Below, piece by piece: positions 28,473 through 37,513 of a stretch of 38,245 nt of DNA; position 1 is the first letter of the stretch; the number at the start of each line of letters is the position of its first letter. The notes below the pieces were generated by a model that saw only the letters and a program-made list of their open reading frames with translations, was not told the DNA's origin and searched no databases. A program made the translations under genes and the position numbers. The stretch is from assembly GCF_000188295.1 (NCBI RefSeq), contig NZ_GL831112.1, positions 1-38,245 on the forward strand, in the 5' to 3' direction. The stretch is from Streptococcus vestibularis ATCC 49124. Lineage in GTDB: Bacteria; Bacillota; Bacilli; Lactobacillales; Streptococcaceae.

Positions 28473-29555
28473 ATAAATATTACCGTTCTTAACTAAGAAG
28501 TTCTTTAAATCAGGTGGTAGGTTACTCAGATGATCAAGTGAAGTTGTCGTCATGAAGGTTTGAACCTCTTCGTCAATACTTTCTAACAGTTTAAGTTGAC
28601 GGTGGTTGTCAAGCTCACTCATGACATCATCGAGGAGAAGAATAGGAAATTCACCTGTTACTTTTTTTATCAGAGCAATCTCAGCCATTTTTAAAGAAAG
28701 TATGAGACTACGTTGCTGCCCCTGACTACCGAAAGATGCGTTCATGTCATTAATGTAAAATGTTAAATCATCCCTATGCGGACCAATACCAGTGTTCTTT
28801 TTGAAGATATCTCTTTTGTGATTTTGCTTTAACGTGGTTAAAAATGATTCTCGAATACCGTTGTTATTTTCCAGTGGGATATTAGATTCGTAGGAGATTT
28901 TAAGGCGCTCTATCTGATTTGAGAGGTTACTATGATGTCTATCTGCCTCCTCCTCTAATTGCTTGATAAATTCTAGTCTATGTTCGATAACTCGTGTTCC
29001 AAAATCGGAAAGCTGTTCATCTAACACTGAGAGGAAATTAATGTCTACATTGTCAGTAGATTTGAGATAGGCATTACGTTGTTTGAGTACATGATTATAA
29101 CTTGATAGGTCTGAGAGATAAACAGGCTTAATCTGTCCTAAATCAATATCTATAAATTTACGCCTTAGGCTTGGAGATCCTTTTACAAGTTGTAAATCCT
29201 CAGGAGCAAAGAGAACCACTGTCATGTGACCGATATAATCGGATAATTTAGCTTGTTTGAGGTGGTTAACCTTTGTTATGCGTCCTTTATTAGATAAACT
29301 GATTTCCAGAGGTAGCTTACCACTATGACGATGCACGATGCCGTTCAGTTTTAGAGTATTTTGCTGAAATTGAATCAGTTCTTTATCTGAGCGGGTCCGA
29401 TGACTACGTGTCAATGCTAGAAAATAGATAGCCTCAAGAATATTTGTTTTTCCTTGAGCATTGCGACCAAGAAAAATATTGAGATGAGGTGAGAAGCTCA
29501 CAGAGGCTTCAGTATAATTTCTAAAGTGTTGAATATCAATTTTTTCGAGCCACAT
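28455..29555 (-). CDS. recF: DNA replication and repair protein RecF
   Basis: SMC-like ATPase that helps load RecA at single-strand gaps. The 366 residues start [14 protein letters not shown], with Walker A GRNAQGKT at 30-37, signature [18 protein letters not shown] and Walker [13 protein letters not shown]. It follows yaaA by only 2 bases. In Bacillus the pair yaaA-recF follows dnaN; here it lies across the origin, convergent with guaB, as in other streptococci. Confidence 0.97.
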   Translation of the reverse strand: MWLEKIDIQHFRNYTEASVSFSPHLNIFLGRNAQGKTNILEAIYFLALTRSHRTRSDKELIQFQQNTLKLNGIVHRHSGKLPLEISLSNKGRITKVNHLKQAKLSDYIGHMTVVLFAPEDLQLVKGSPSLRRKFIDIDLGQIKPVYLSDLSSYNHVLKQRNAYLKSTDNVDINFLSVLDEQLSDFGTRVIEHRLEFIKQLEEEADRHHSNLSNQIERLKISYESNIPLENNNGIRESFLTTLKQNHKRDIFKKNTGIGPHRDDLTFYINDMNASFGSQGQQRSLILSLKMAEIALIKKVTGEFPILLLDDVMSELDNHRQLKLLESIDEEVQTFMTTTSLDHLSNLPPDLKNFLVKNGNIYEKQVD

Positions 29556-29557
29556 AG

Positions 29558-29935
29558 TTAGGTTCCTGGGAAACGAACGGGGTTTCGTTTAGTTTTATTG
29601 CTTTCTTTTGACGGATGTGCTTTTTGTTTCTTTTTATTATCCTGATTCATTTTTTTAACAATGGCAGCAACACGTGCTTTTTCAGCGACTGCTTTTTGAT
29701 GTTCTTCAATTTCATTTGTAGTAGGAGCTACAATCGTTATTTCAAGTTCCTCAGACGGAATGGTAATAACATCTCCATAACGAAGTTTTTTTCCACGACG
29801 TTTTTCATCCTCACCATTGAATAAAACGGTATTCTTAGCCAAGAAACCTTTAATAGCTCCGCCACTATGAATGATACTTAATTCTTTTAAAAGTGCTTGT
29901 AGTGTGATGTATTCATCAAATAATTTATATTCCAT
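29558..29935 (-). CDS. yaaA: S4-domain protein YaaA
   Basis: A 125-residue protein with an N-terminal S4-like RNA-binding domain ([20 protein letters not shown], then [20 protein letters not shown]; about 10-75). A long basic tail (about 80-125, [19 protein letters not shown]) is absent from the roughly 70-residue Bacillus form. The genetic link to recF is conserved and its job is unknown; ribosome assembly is a common suggestion. It is divergent from ymfF. Confidence 0.88.
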   Translation of the reverse strand: MEYKLFDEYITLQALLKELSIIHSGGAIKGFLAKNTVLFNGEDEKRRGKKLRYGDVITIPSEELEITIVAPTTNEIEEHQKAVAEKARVAAIVKKMNQDNKKKQKAHPSKESNKTKRNPVRFPGT

Positions 29936-29974
29936 AGTACCTCAACTTTCTCTTGAGATAAGATAGCATAAAAA

Positions 29975-29983
29975 TGGTATAAT
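29975..29983 (+). promoter_or_regulatory. extended -10 promoter for ymfF-ymfH
   Basis: TGG-TATAAT 30 bases upstream of the ymfF ATG; no good -35 is seen. Confidence 0.5.
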
Positions 29984-30012
29984 TGGAAGCATAAACTTTT
30001 TAGAGGTTATCA

Positions 30013-31263
30013 ATGAAAATTGCTGATGGTGTCTATGTACACTTCATTCCAACACAAAAATATAAAACTAATCGTATTGTTTTTCGAATGACGGGTTCTT
30101 TGAATAAACAAACAATTGCTAAACGAGCCCTAGTTTCACAAATGTTGGCTACAGCCAATCAGACGTATCCAACAGTACAGTCTTTTAAAGAGAGACTAGC
30201 TTCTCTTTATGGAACACAGTTGTCAACTAGAGTGTCAACTAAAGGATTGACACATAGTGTTGACATCGAGTTGACATATCTGAAAGATGCCTTTATCCCT
30301 ACGAATGATGGATTATTTTGGGAAGTGCTAGGTTTTTTGAAAGAGTGTCTTTACAAGTCACTGTCAAGGGTAGCTCAATACCAAAATAAAGTATTTGATA
30401 TAGAAAAACAAAATTTAATGACCTACCTGGATGTTGACACAGAAAATAATTACTATTACAGTGAAGTTAAGGGAAGAGAGCTTTATTTTGTAAACGAGGG
30501 CTTGAAAGTTCCAAAATATGGTCAAGCAGAACTTGTTGAAGCAGAGACCTCGTTTACAGCTTATCAAGAATTTCAAAGTATGTTGACAAGAGATCGTATT
30601 GATATCTTTATGGTTGGAGAATTTGATGATTATCAAGTACTCCAAGCTTTACATCGTTTTCCTTTGGAAGGACGTCAAGTTGATTTACAGTTTAGCTATA
30701 GTCAACCTTATGTCAATGTTGTGAAAGAAAAGATAGAACCTAGACAGAGTAGTCAATCTATTTTACATCTAGGGTACCAATTTCCGTGTCAATATGGAGA
30801 TAAACATTACTTTGCTTTAATTGTATTAAATGCCATGTTCGGTGAATTTGCCCATTCAGTCTTGTTTACAACACTTCGAGAAAAGGAAGGATTGGCTTAT
30901 TCAATTAGTAGTCAATTTGATATCTTTACAGGTTTACTGGAAGTTTACGCTGGAATTGAAAAATCTAATAGAAATCAGGCTATGCGAGGAATTAGTAGAG
31001 AATTGAATTACATTAAATTAGGACGTTTTTCAAGTTCTCTACTGAATCAAACCAAAAAAATCATACGAATGAATGCCCTACTCTCTGAAGATCATTCCTT
31101 AACATTAGTGGAACAACGTTTTAATAAGGTGATTTTTGGTGATAAAAGTCTTTCATTGGAGAATTGGCTAGATGAGATTGAGAAGGTTACTAAAAAAGAT
31201 GTTTGCCGTGTAGCACGTCAAGTTAAGCTACAGAGTTTGTTCTTTTTAGAAGGAGTGTCTTAG
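30013..31263 (+). CDS. ymfF: M16 peptidase-like protein YmfF (inactive type)
   Basis: A 416-residue insulinase-like protein. The HxxEH zinc motif expected in the first third is absent; the corresponding region reads AKRALVSQMLATANQTYP. It probably serves as the non-catalytic partner of the next gene, as in two-subunit M16 peptidases. In Bacillus the ymfF-ymfH pair has been tied to EF-P modification and is linked to ymfM (rodZ) and pgsA, as here, but ymfI, which lies between in Bacillus, is missing. Spacing to ymfH is one base. Confidence 0.85.
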   Translation: MKIADGVYVHFIPTQKYKTNRIVFRMTGSLNKQTIAKRALVSQMLATANQTYPTVQSFKERLASLYGTQLSTRVSTKGLTHSVDIELTYLKDAFIPTNDGLFWEVLGFLKECLYKSLSRVAQYQNKVFDIEKQNLMTYLDVDTENNYYYSEVKGRELYFVNEGLKVPKYGQAELVEAETSFTAYQEFQSMLTRDRIDIFMVGEFDDYQVLQALHRFPLEGRQVDLQFSYSQPYVNVVKEKIEPRQSSQSILHLGYQFPCQYGDKHYFALIVLNAMFGEFAHSVLFTTLREKEGLAYSISSQFDIFTGLLEVYAGIEKSNRNQAMRGISRELNYIKLGRFSSSLLNQTKKIIRMNALLSEDHSLTLVEQRFNKVIFGDKSLSLENWLDEIEKVTKKDVCRVARQVKLQSLFFLEGVS

Positions 31264-31264
31264 A

Positions 31265-32542
31265 ATGCCTGCTTTGAAGAAACGTTATTATCAAAAAATT
31301 GATGAAGAAGTTTATTCAGCAATTTTAGATAATGGTATGTCTTTATCAATCATTAAGAAAAAAGGATTTCTAGAAAAAGCCGCCTTTTTGTCAACAAATT
31401 TTGGGGCGCTAGATAATCACTTTTATATTGATGGTGAGTTACAATCTTATCCTGCAGGTATTGCTCATTTTCTGGAACACAAGCTATTTGAGGATGAGCA
31501 GGGAAGGGATGTGACATTGGATTTTGTCAAGCTTGGAGCTGATGTCAATGCTTTTACAACCTTGGATAAGACAACATATTATTTCTCTACCCTTGATCAC
31601 TTTGAGGAGTCTTTAGAACTTTTATTAAAGTTTACATCGAAGTTTACAAGTTCCGAAGATGCTGTCAACCATGAAAAAAGAATTATTGAACAAGAAATAA
31701 ATATGTATCAGGATGATCCTGATTATAGAGTATATCTGGGTTGTTTACAAAGTTTGTATCCTAATACTATATTAGGGCGAGACATTGCTGGAAGTGTTGA
31801 TAGCATTGAAAAAATTACTGTAAATGACTTGGAAGATAATTTTGACTGCTTTTACAGACCAGCAAACTGTCATCTCGTCTTGGTAGGTGATTTTGATGTT
31901 GAAGATATTTACACTTTTGTCAATGAAAAACAAAGCGAGTTTACACTACCTGAGAGAATAGTTGAAAAAGAAAAGAACCCCATTGAGTCAGATGTCCAAA
32001 AATTAGATAGTCTTCAAATGGAGATTTTCATCTCAAAGCTAGCCATTGGTTTTAAGAGTGTTCCTTTTACTGATAATCGTATGAGAGAAAACATACTGGT
32101 ACAGTTATTGTTTAATTTACTGTTTGGCTGGACATCTCCTTATTACCAAAAATGGTATGCTGAAGGAAAAATAGATGAGTCTGTGTCAATTGAATATGAG
32201 GTATCTAGTAGATATTCATTTGTCATTATGACTATGGACACTGCAGAACCTATCCGTATGTCAAGCTTAATTCGTCAAGTGATGACGTCGGCAGATAAAA
32301 AAAGACTGTTGACGGATGAGGCATTGGATTTGCAAAAGAAAGCTTTGTATGGTGAATTTTTACGTAGTCTAGACAATATCCAGAATTTAGGAAGCCAATA
32401 TTTAGCTTATTTTGAGAATGATAAAACATACTTTGATTTTGGTCAGGAACTGATGGGCATTACTTACAAGGAGTTGAAGGATTTTTTGAATCACTATCTC
32501 GCAAATATGGAGATTACCGATTTTGTTGTCTTCCCTAAATAA
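31265..32542 (+). CDS. ymfH: M16 zinc peptidase YmfH
   Basis: A 425-residue M16 (pitrilysin/insulinase) peptidase with the inverted zinc motif HFLEH (in GIAHFLEHKLFE, about residues 65-76) and a downstream Glu in HEKRIIEQEINMYQDD that fits the third ligand. The C-terminal half is the non-catalytic M16 domain. It follows ymfF by one base, so both are likely made together as a heterodimer. Substrate unknown. The next gene has its own extended -10 promoter. Confidence 0.88.
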   Translation: MPALKKRYYQKIDEEVYSAILDNGMSLSIIKKKGFLEKAAFLSTNFGALDNHFYIDGELQSYPAGIAHFLEHKLFEDEQGRDVTLDFVKLGADVNAFTTLDKTTYYFSTLDHFEESLELLLKFTSKFTSSEDAVNHEKRIIEQEINMYQDDPDYRVYLGCLQSLYPNTILGRDIAGSVDSIEKITVNDLEDNFDCFYRPANCHLVLVGDFDVEDIYTFVNEKQSEFTLPERIVEKEKNPIESDVQKLDSLQMEIFISKLAIGFKSVPFTDNRMRENILVQLLFNLLFGWTSPYYQKWYAEGKIDESVSIEYEVSSRYSFVIMTMDTAEPIRMSSLIRQVMTSADKKRLLTDEALDLQKKALYGEFLRSLDNIQNLGSQYLAYFENDKTYFDFGQELMGITYKELKDFLNHYLANMEITDFVVFPK

Positions 32543-32551
32543 GTGATTATT

Positions 32552-32560
32552 TGCTATAAT
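32552..32560 (+). promoter_or_regulatory. extended -10 promoter for the rodZ-pgsA-ecf run
   Basis: TGC-TATAAT 40 bases ahead of the rodZ-like ATG, just past the ymfH stop. The -35 is not clear. Confidence 0.5.
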
Positions 32561-32600
32561 AGAGACACGAAAACAAAGAAGAATATTAGAAAGGGGAAAA

Positions 32601-33458
32601 ATGAAGTTACACTCTCTAGGTGAGCAACTACGTGCAGCGCGTATAAAGAAAGAGTTAAGTTTATATGATGTAGAAAAAATTTCTGGAGTCGAAGCTCAGT
32701 TTCTTCTGGCTATGGAAATGGATCAACTTAAAGCTTTGCCAGAGGACATTCAGCAAGAGGCGCTTGAAAAGTATGCCACTTCGGTTGGTTTAGATGGAAA
32801 ACGTCTGTTTGAGGAGCAGAGACAGAATGAGCAAAAACTAAAAAAAGAGAAGAAACCAGTTGAACGTAAGGAAGATACCTTAGCTGCTAAAGCTCCCATG
32901 TCACGCTTTTTAAAGCATAAACGTGAAGAAAAAAGAAAGTCTAACTATCTACCTTTACTAATTCTGAGTGCGATTTCATTACTTATCATCTGTTCAGTTG
33001 GATATATTATTATTAGACACCTCTCTAATCAACCTCAGGTGATTAAACTCAATACGATCTCTACAGTTAATCACTTATCAATTGTAGGTGGAGCTAAGTC
33101 GTCTCGAAGCATTTCTGAGGTTACAGTATCGGGGGCCAATGTTATAACGAAAACTTAAGGAAATCAATTAATGGTTGATTTCTCCAATGTAAAATCTTCA
33201 GTAGTTTTAGAAGTGGAGTTATCAGAAAATAGTAACGATACATGGTTTTCTGTAGACAACTCAGATACTTCAGAGAGTTATTATCTTTCAAAAACGAATG
33301 AATCAAAATACTCTCTAGATTTTTCTGATAAAATCAAAACAACTCAAATTATTATCGCTCAATCTTAAAAAGTTAATCTAAAGGTAAATGGGGAGTCACT
33401 TGATTTATTTCAACTAGATCAAAATACACCTAGCTACCTAACATTAAGAATCCAATAG
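32601..33458 (+). pseudogene. rodZ: RodZ-like (YmfM) HTH membrane protein with two in-frame stops
   Basis: The frame of 285 codons is broken by TAA at 33156-33158 and again at 33366-33368 before the final TAG at 33456-33458; no frameshift is involved. The first open part (185 residues) keeps the HTH_25 domain (LGEQLRAARIKKELSLYDVE, residues 6-25), a basic region and one membrane span (about 115-137). The lost part is the external beta domain (SSVVLEVELSENSNDTWFSV and on to LTLRIQ). RodZ anchors the elongation machinery of rods and ovococci. A truncated HTH-plus-anchor protein could still be made from the strong AAAGGGG ribosome site. Confidence 0.88.
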
Positions 33459-33470
33459 AATCGAGAAGAA

Positions 33471-34013
33471 ATGTTTAAAAAAGAAAATTTACCTAACTTA
33501 TTGACACTTGCTAGAATTGTCTTAATTCCCATCTTTTTATTGATGACATCACTTGCGTCGAGCAATGTTATGCATATTGCTGCAGCAGTTGTCTTTGCTA
33601 TTGCCAGTATTACAGATTATTTAGATGGCTATTTGGCACGAAAATGGCATGTTGTTACTAATTTTGGGAAATTTGCAGATCCTTTAGCGGATAAAATGTT
33701 GGTAATGTCAGCTTTTATTATGCTAGTAGGTATTAATCAAGCTCCTGCTTGGGTTGTTTCAGTTATCATCTGTCGGGAGTTGGCAGTTACAGGACTTCGT
33801 CTTTTGTTAGTCGAAAACGGTGGTACAGTTCTCGCTGCAGCTATGCCTGGTAAGATTAAGACAGTGACTCAGATGTTATCTATCATTTTATTATTGTGTC
33901 ACGTCCATTTTGTAGGGACAATCATGCTGTATGTAGCTTTATTCTTTACGATTTACTCAGGCTATGATTATTTCAAGGGTGCAGCTTTCTTGTTTAAGGA
34001 CACCTTTAAGTAG
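33471..34013 (+). CDS. pgsA: phosphatidylglycerophosphate synthase (CDP-diacylglycerol-glycerol-3-P transferase)
   Basis: Membrane enzyme making phosphatidylglycerophosphate from CDP-diacylglycerol and glycerol-3-phosphate, the entry to anionic phospholipids. The 180 residues have several membrane spans and the CDP-alcohol transferase signature: DYLDGYLAR, then GKFADPLADK, giving D-x2-DG-x2-AR-x8-G-x3-D-x3-D. It starts 12 bases after the rodZ-like stop with a weak ribosome site (GAGAAG). Coupling with rodZ is conserved in Firmicutes. Confidence 0.95.
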   Translation: MFKKENLPNLLTLARIVLIPIFLLMTSLASSNVMHIAAAVVFAIASITDYLDGYLARKWHVVTNFGKFADPLADKMLVMSAFIMLVGINQAPAWVVSVIICRELAVTGLRLLLVENGGTVLAAAMPGKIKTVTQMLSIILLLCHVHFVGTIMLYVALFFTIYSGYDYFKGAAFLFKDTFK

Positions 34014-34025
34014 TACGATAAACCA

Positions 34026-34856
34026 ATGATTGAAATAAAAAATTTAAAATTTAAATATAATCAAGATCAAATCTCCTATACCCTGAATGATGTATCGTTT
34101 CACGTGAAACGTGGGGAATGGTTATCCATTGTAGGCCATAACGGATCTGGAAAATCCACGACAGCACGTCTTATTGACGGACTATTAGTGGCAGAGTCTG
34201 GGCAGATTATCGTTGATGGTCAAGAATTAACAGAAGAGAACGTCTGGGATATCCGTGATAAGATTGGTATGGTCTTTCAAAATCCAGACAATCAATTTGT
34301 TGGGGCAACTGTTGAAGATGATGTTGCTTTTGGTCTTGAAAATAAGGGTGTCCCTTATGAAGAAATGGCTTCAAGAGTTCAAGAGGCTCTGGAATTTGTA
34401 GGAATGTCAGAATTTAAGGATAGAGAGCCAGCTAGATTATCTGGAGGCCAAAAACAACGTGTGGCTATCGCAGGTATTGTAGCTATGAGACCATCTATTT
34501 TGATTTTGGATGAGGCAACTAGCATGCTTGATCCAGAGGGTCGCCAGGAATTGATTCAATCTATTAAAGCTATTCGTAAAGAATACGGAATGACTGTTTT
34601 ATCAATTACTCATGATCTTGATGAGGTCTCTTTGAGTGACCGTGTTTTGGTTTTGAAAAAAGGTAAAGTGGAGTCTGTTTCAAGTCCTCGTGAACTATTT
34701 AGTAGAGGCTCAGAGTTAGTTGACTTAGGTTTGGATATCCCCTTTAGTGCATTATTAACTAAAAAGCTAAGAAATAAAGGTCTGATAGATTGTGAAGACT
34801 ATCTGACAGAAAAGGAATTGGTAGAACAATTATGGGAATCTCTCTCGAAAATGTAA
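34026..34856 (+). CDS. ecfA1: energy-coupling factor transporter ATPase EcfA1 (CbiO1)
   Basis: One of two ATPases of the shared ECF transporter, which powers vitamin and metal uptake with exchangeable S components. The 276 residues show Walker [11 protein letters not shown]-loop [12 protein letters not shown], signature LSGGQKQR and Walker [13 protein letters not shown] parS-like palindrome (34096-34111) is coded within it as VSFHVKR. Its 3' end overlaps ecfA2 by 25 bases. Confidence 0.96.
   Translation: MIEIKNLKFKYNQDQISYTLNDVSFHVKRGEWLSIVGHNGSGKSTTARLIDGLLVAESGQIIVDGQELTEENVWDIRDKIGMVFQNPDNQFVGATVEDDVAFGLENKGVPYEEMASRVQEALEFVGMSEFKDREPARLSGGQKQRVAIAGIVAMRPSILILDEATSMLDPEGRQELIQSIKAIRKEYGMTVLSITHDLDEVSLSDRVLVLKKGKVESVSSPRELFSRGSELVDLGLDIPFSALLTKKLRNKGLIDCEDYLTEKELVEQLWESLSKM
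34096..34111. promoter_or_regulatory. parS-like site inside ecfA1
   Basis: CGTTTCACGTGAAACG has the complete 14-bp palindromic parS core GTTTCACGTGAAAC and differs only at the two outer positions. It lies about 18.3 kb from oriC. Confidence 0.85.
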
Positions 34857-35674
34857 GTTATATCTATCAAGCGGGTACTCCTTTTGAGGGGCGTGCCCTT
34901 TTTGATATGACGACGACGATAAAAGATGGTTCATATACAGCCTTTATTGGACATACAGGAAGTGGTAAATCTACTATTATGCAGCTCTTGAATGGTCTTT
35001 ATTTACCCACTAGTGGTCAGGTTCACGTTGATGATACGATCATAACCAGTCAATCAAAGAATAAGGACATAAAACCAATTCGTAAGAAGGTAGGTTTAGT
35101 TTTTCAATTTCCAGAAAGTCAGTTATTTGCAGAGACTGTTTTAGAAGATGTTGCCTTTGGACCTCAAAATTTCGGAGTTTCTAAGGAAGAAGCAGAACAA
35201 CGTGCTATTGAAAGTCTAAAATTAGTTGGACTCCCGGAAGAGTTTCATGGACAGAATCCTTTTGATTTATCAGGGGGACAAATGCGACGTGTTGCCATCG
35301 CAGGGATTCTAGCTATGCAACCAGATATTCTAGTGCTGGATGAACCGACTGCCGGTCTAGATCCACAGGGCCGGAAGGAATTGATGTCTCTCTTTAAGGA
35401 GTTACATCTTTCTGGAATGACGATTGTTTTAGTTACTCACTTGATGGATGATGTTGCCGATTATGCGACAGCTGTGAATGTTATGGAAAAAGGGCAACTA
35501 GTGTTGTCGGGAACTCCTAAAGATGTTTTTCAAAAAGTCACTTTTCTCAAAGAAAAGCAGTTAGGTGTTCCTAAAGTCACAGAGTTCTCGCTAGAACTAC
35601 AAGAAAAAGGTTATAGCTTTGAAAGTCTTCCTATTACAATAGAGGAATTCGTAGAGGTGTTGGTTCATGGATAA
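34832..35674 (+). CDS. ecfA2: energy-coupling factor transporter ATPase EcfA2 (CbiO2)
   Basis: Second ATPase of the ECF module, paired with EcfA1. The 280 residues carry Walker [11 protein letters not shown]-loop [12 protein letters not shown], signature LSGGQMRR and Walker [12 protein letters not shown], with the C-terminal EcfA helix region. The ATG lies inside ecfA1 (25-base overlap) and the stop overlaps ecfT by 8 bases, so the three genes are translationally coupled. Confidence 0.96.
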   Translation: MGISLENVSYIYQAGTPFEGRALFDMTTTIKDGSYTAFIGHTGSGKSTIMQLLNGLYLPTSGQVHVDDTIITSQSKNKDIKPIRKKVGLVFQFPESQLFAETVLEDVAFGPQNFGVSKEEAEQRAIESLKLVGLPEEFHGQNPFDLSGGQMRRVAIAGILAMQPDILVLDEPTAGLDPQGRKELMSLFKELHLSGMTIVLVTHLMDDVADYATAVNVMEKGQLVLSGTPKDVFQKVTFLKEKQLGVPKVTEFSLELQEKGYSFESLPITIEEFVEVLVHG

Positions 35675-36461
35675 GTTAATTATTGGACGTTATATTGTTG
35701 GTGATTCTTTTATACACCGATTAGATCCTAGAAGTAAATTATTAGCCATGCTGATTTATATTGTCGTCATTTTTTGGGCTAACAATCCTCTAACTTATGC
35801 TGTGATAACTCTATTTACACTTTTCTTGGTTTTCTTGTCTAAAATTAAGCTTAGTTTCTTTTTGGGTGGTATTAAACCGATGATTTGGATTATATTATTC
35901 TCTACCCTGTTCCAAGTTTTCTTCAATACAAGAGGGAGTGTGCTTTGGTCCATCGGCTTTTTTAAGATTACAGAAGTCGGTTTAAATCAAGGTTGGATGA
36001 TATTCCTTAGATTTATCCTCATTATTAGTTTTTCCACCTTACTTACTCTAACAACCACGCCGTTAAGTTTATCTGATGCAGTAGAGTCACTTTTAAAACC
36101 GCTGACTATTTTTAAAGTACCGGCACATGAAATTGGTCTAATGTTATCTTTGAGTTTACGTTTTGTACCAACCTTGATGGACGATACAACGCGTATTATG
36201 AATGCTCAGAAGGCGCGTGGTGTTGATTTTGGTGAAGGAAATATTATTCAAAAGGTTCGGTCAATTATACCAATCTTAATTCCTTTATTTGCATCTAGCT
36301 TTAAACGAGCAGATGCTCTGGCTATAGCTATGGAAGCCAGAGGTTATCAAGGTGGTGAGGGACGAACAAGATATCGTCGACTTTTATGGAACGGTCGAGA
36401 TACCTTGTCAATTGCTGCTATTGTAACTTTAGGGTTAATACTTTTTTATCTTAAGAGTTAA
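35667..36461 (+). CDS. ecfT: energy-coupling factor transmembrane protein EcfT
   Basis: Membrane scaffold linking the EcfA1/A2 ATPases to S components. The 264 residues include five or six hydrophobic spans ([20 protein letters not shown], then [20 protein letters not shown]) and the coupling helices with the AxARG motifs QKARGVDFG (AQKARG) and [10 protein letters not shown]. No S component is encoded next to it, as expected for a shared (group II) module. Confidence 0.95.
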   Translation: MDKLIIGRYIVGDSFIHRLDPRSKLLAMLIYIVVIFWANNPLTYAVITLFTLFLVFLSKIKLSFFLGGIKPMIWIILFSTLFQVFFNTRGSVLWSIGFFKITEVGLNQGWMIFLRFILIISFSTLLTLTTTPLSLSDAVESLLKPLTIFKVPAHEIGLMLSLSLRFVPTLMDDTTRIMNAQKARGVDFGEGNIIQKVRSIIPILIPLFASSFKRADALAIAMEARGYQGGEGRTRYRRLLWNGRDTLSIAAIVTLGLILFYLKS

Positions 36462-36482
36462 TTCGTAAAAATGAATAAAAAG

Positions 36483-36498
36483 TAGGTCTTAAGACCTA
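36483..36498. repeat. 16-bp perfect palindrome after ecfT
   Basis: TAGGTCTT and AAGACCTA meet without a spacer, 11 bases before the terminator. It might be part of a tandem terminator or an operator. Confidence 0.5.
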
Positions 36499-36508
36499 TA
36501 AGTATTTT

Positions 36509-36535
36509 AAGAACGTCTACGTAGGCGTTCTTTTT
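36509..36535 (+). terminator. ecf operon terminator
   Basis: 12-base arms (36509-36520, 36521-36532) with one G-U pair are followed by TTTTT. Confidence 0.75.
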
Positions 36536-36757
36536 CGTCTAATCCTAAACTACCTGTAATATTTTTAATATCCCTAACAAGAGGATGTTATATTTGCACG
36601 GTATTATAGATATATGGTTATAGTTCTTCAGCTTAATCTGGATTAAAAATTCCCTATAGAGAATAAGCCAGGTGATTAACCCATTGGTCATAAATAAAAT
36701 AATTTAATAACTTTGACTAGTATGGATTGGACTATAAATAGATAGAGGAGCATCATC
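36536..36757 (+). promoter_or_regulatory. long AT-rich leader or promoter region before the LysM gene
   Basis: There is no gene here. A possible promoter is TTGCAC (36594-36599), an 18-base spacer and TTATAG (36618-36623); this would give a leader of about 130 bases. Within it, GCTTA and CTGG near 36630 can pair with TAAGC and CCAG near 36665, or TTAATC with the GATTAA at about 36674-36680, so alternative folds exist. No known riboswitch motif was recognised. Confidence 0.4.
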
Positions 36758-37330
36758 ATGCAAACAAAGAATACATTTAACACTAAAAAATTAGGTCTTT
36801 TTGGACTTGTTACAGTGGCAACACTTGGAGCAACAGCTTTAGCTAATGCAGAAACTTACACAGTTCAAAAAGGAGATACCCTTTCAGCTATTGCTAAGAA
36901 GAATGGTACGACAGTGGACGAAATCGTCTCAAGAAATGGCATTCAAGATGCTAATAAGATTTCTATTGGTCAAAACTTAACGATTAATGAAACCACTGAA
37001 GAGCCAGCAGAACCTTCAGCTACAACAGAAGCAGCTGTTGAATCAACACAATCAACAGAGTCCACACAAAGTGAAGATACTCAAGCAACCAATACAACTC
37101 TTTCTTCTTCAGAGGCAGCAGCTAAAGAAGAAATCGCACAACGTGAGTCAAGCGGTAGCTATACAGCTCAAAATGGGCAATATTATGGACGTTACCAATT
37201 AGCATCATCATATTTGAACGGAGACTTGTCTCCTGAAAATCAAGAAAAGGTAGCAGATAATTATGTAGCAAGCCGTTATGGTTCATGGACAGCAGCTCTT
37301 GCTTTCTGGAATGCTCATGGTTGGTACTAA
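36758..37330 (+). CDS. secreted LysM protein with lysozyme-like C-terminus (Apf type)
   Basis: A 190-residue exported cell-wall protein: signal peptide 1-31 (cut after ALANA), one LysM peptidoglycan-binding domain at about 32-77 (YTVQKGDTLSAIAKKNGTTV), a Thr/Ser/Glu-rich linker at 78-120, and a C-terminal transglycosylase-like domain at about 123-190. The latter has a possible catalytic Glu130 (QRESSG), then YYGRYQLASSYL and the closing YVASRYGSWTAALAFWNAHG. Such proteins remodel peptidoglycan at division sites. Ribosome site GAGGAG. It is monocistronic with its own terminator. Confidence 0.88.
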   Translation: MQTKNTFNTKKLGLFGLVTVATLGATALANAETYTVQKGDTLSAIAKKNGTTVDEIVSRNGIQDANKISIGQNLTINETTEEPAEPSATTEAAVESTQSTESTQSEDTQATNTTLSSSEAAAKEEIAQRESSGSYTAQNGQYYGRYQLASSYLNGDLSPENQEKVADNYVASRYGSWTAALAFWNAHGWY

Positions 37331-37382
37331 ATCATTATTACTGATTTATGAGGAAAACTTGTAAAACATCATACAAATAAGG

Positions 37383-37411
37383 AAAAAATGCCAGATTTTT
37401 GGCGTTTTTTT
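37383..37411 (+). terminator. terminator of the LysM gene
   Basis: 11-base arms (37383-37393, 37400-37410) with one G-U pair and a T7 run. Confidence 0.8.
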
Positions 37412-37513
37412 ATTAAAATGATAAGTCATTGTAACATTAGACATAATACAAATAATCGGCAGTAATATTACTAGGTTATGATGAATGTAACTAGAATTAG
37501 CTAGGAGGGATTT

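Noticed and set aside
36620..36700. c-di-AMP (ydaO-type) riboswitch upstream of the LysM gene
   Set aside because: The G-rich conserved strings expected for that class are absent.
37412..37513. WalR-type direct repeat upstream of the SLT gene
   Set aside because: A TGTAAC occurs at about 37430, but no second copy at the right spacing and orientation.
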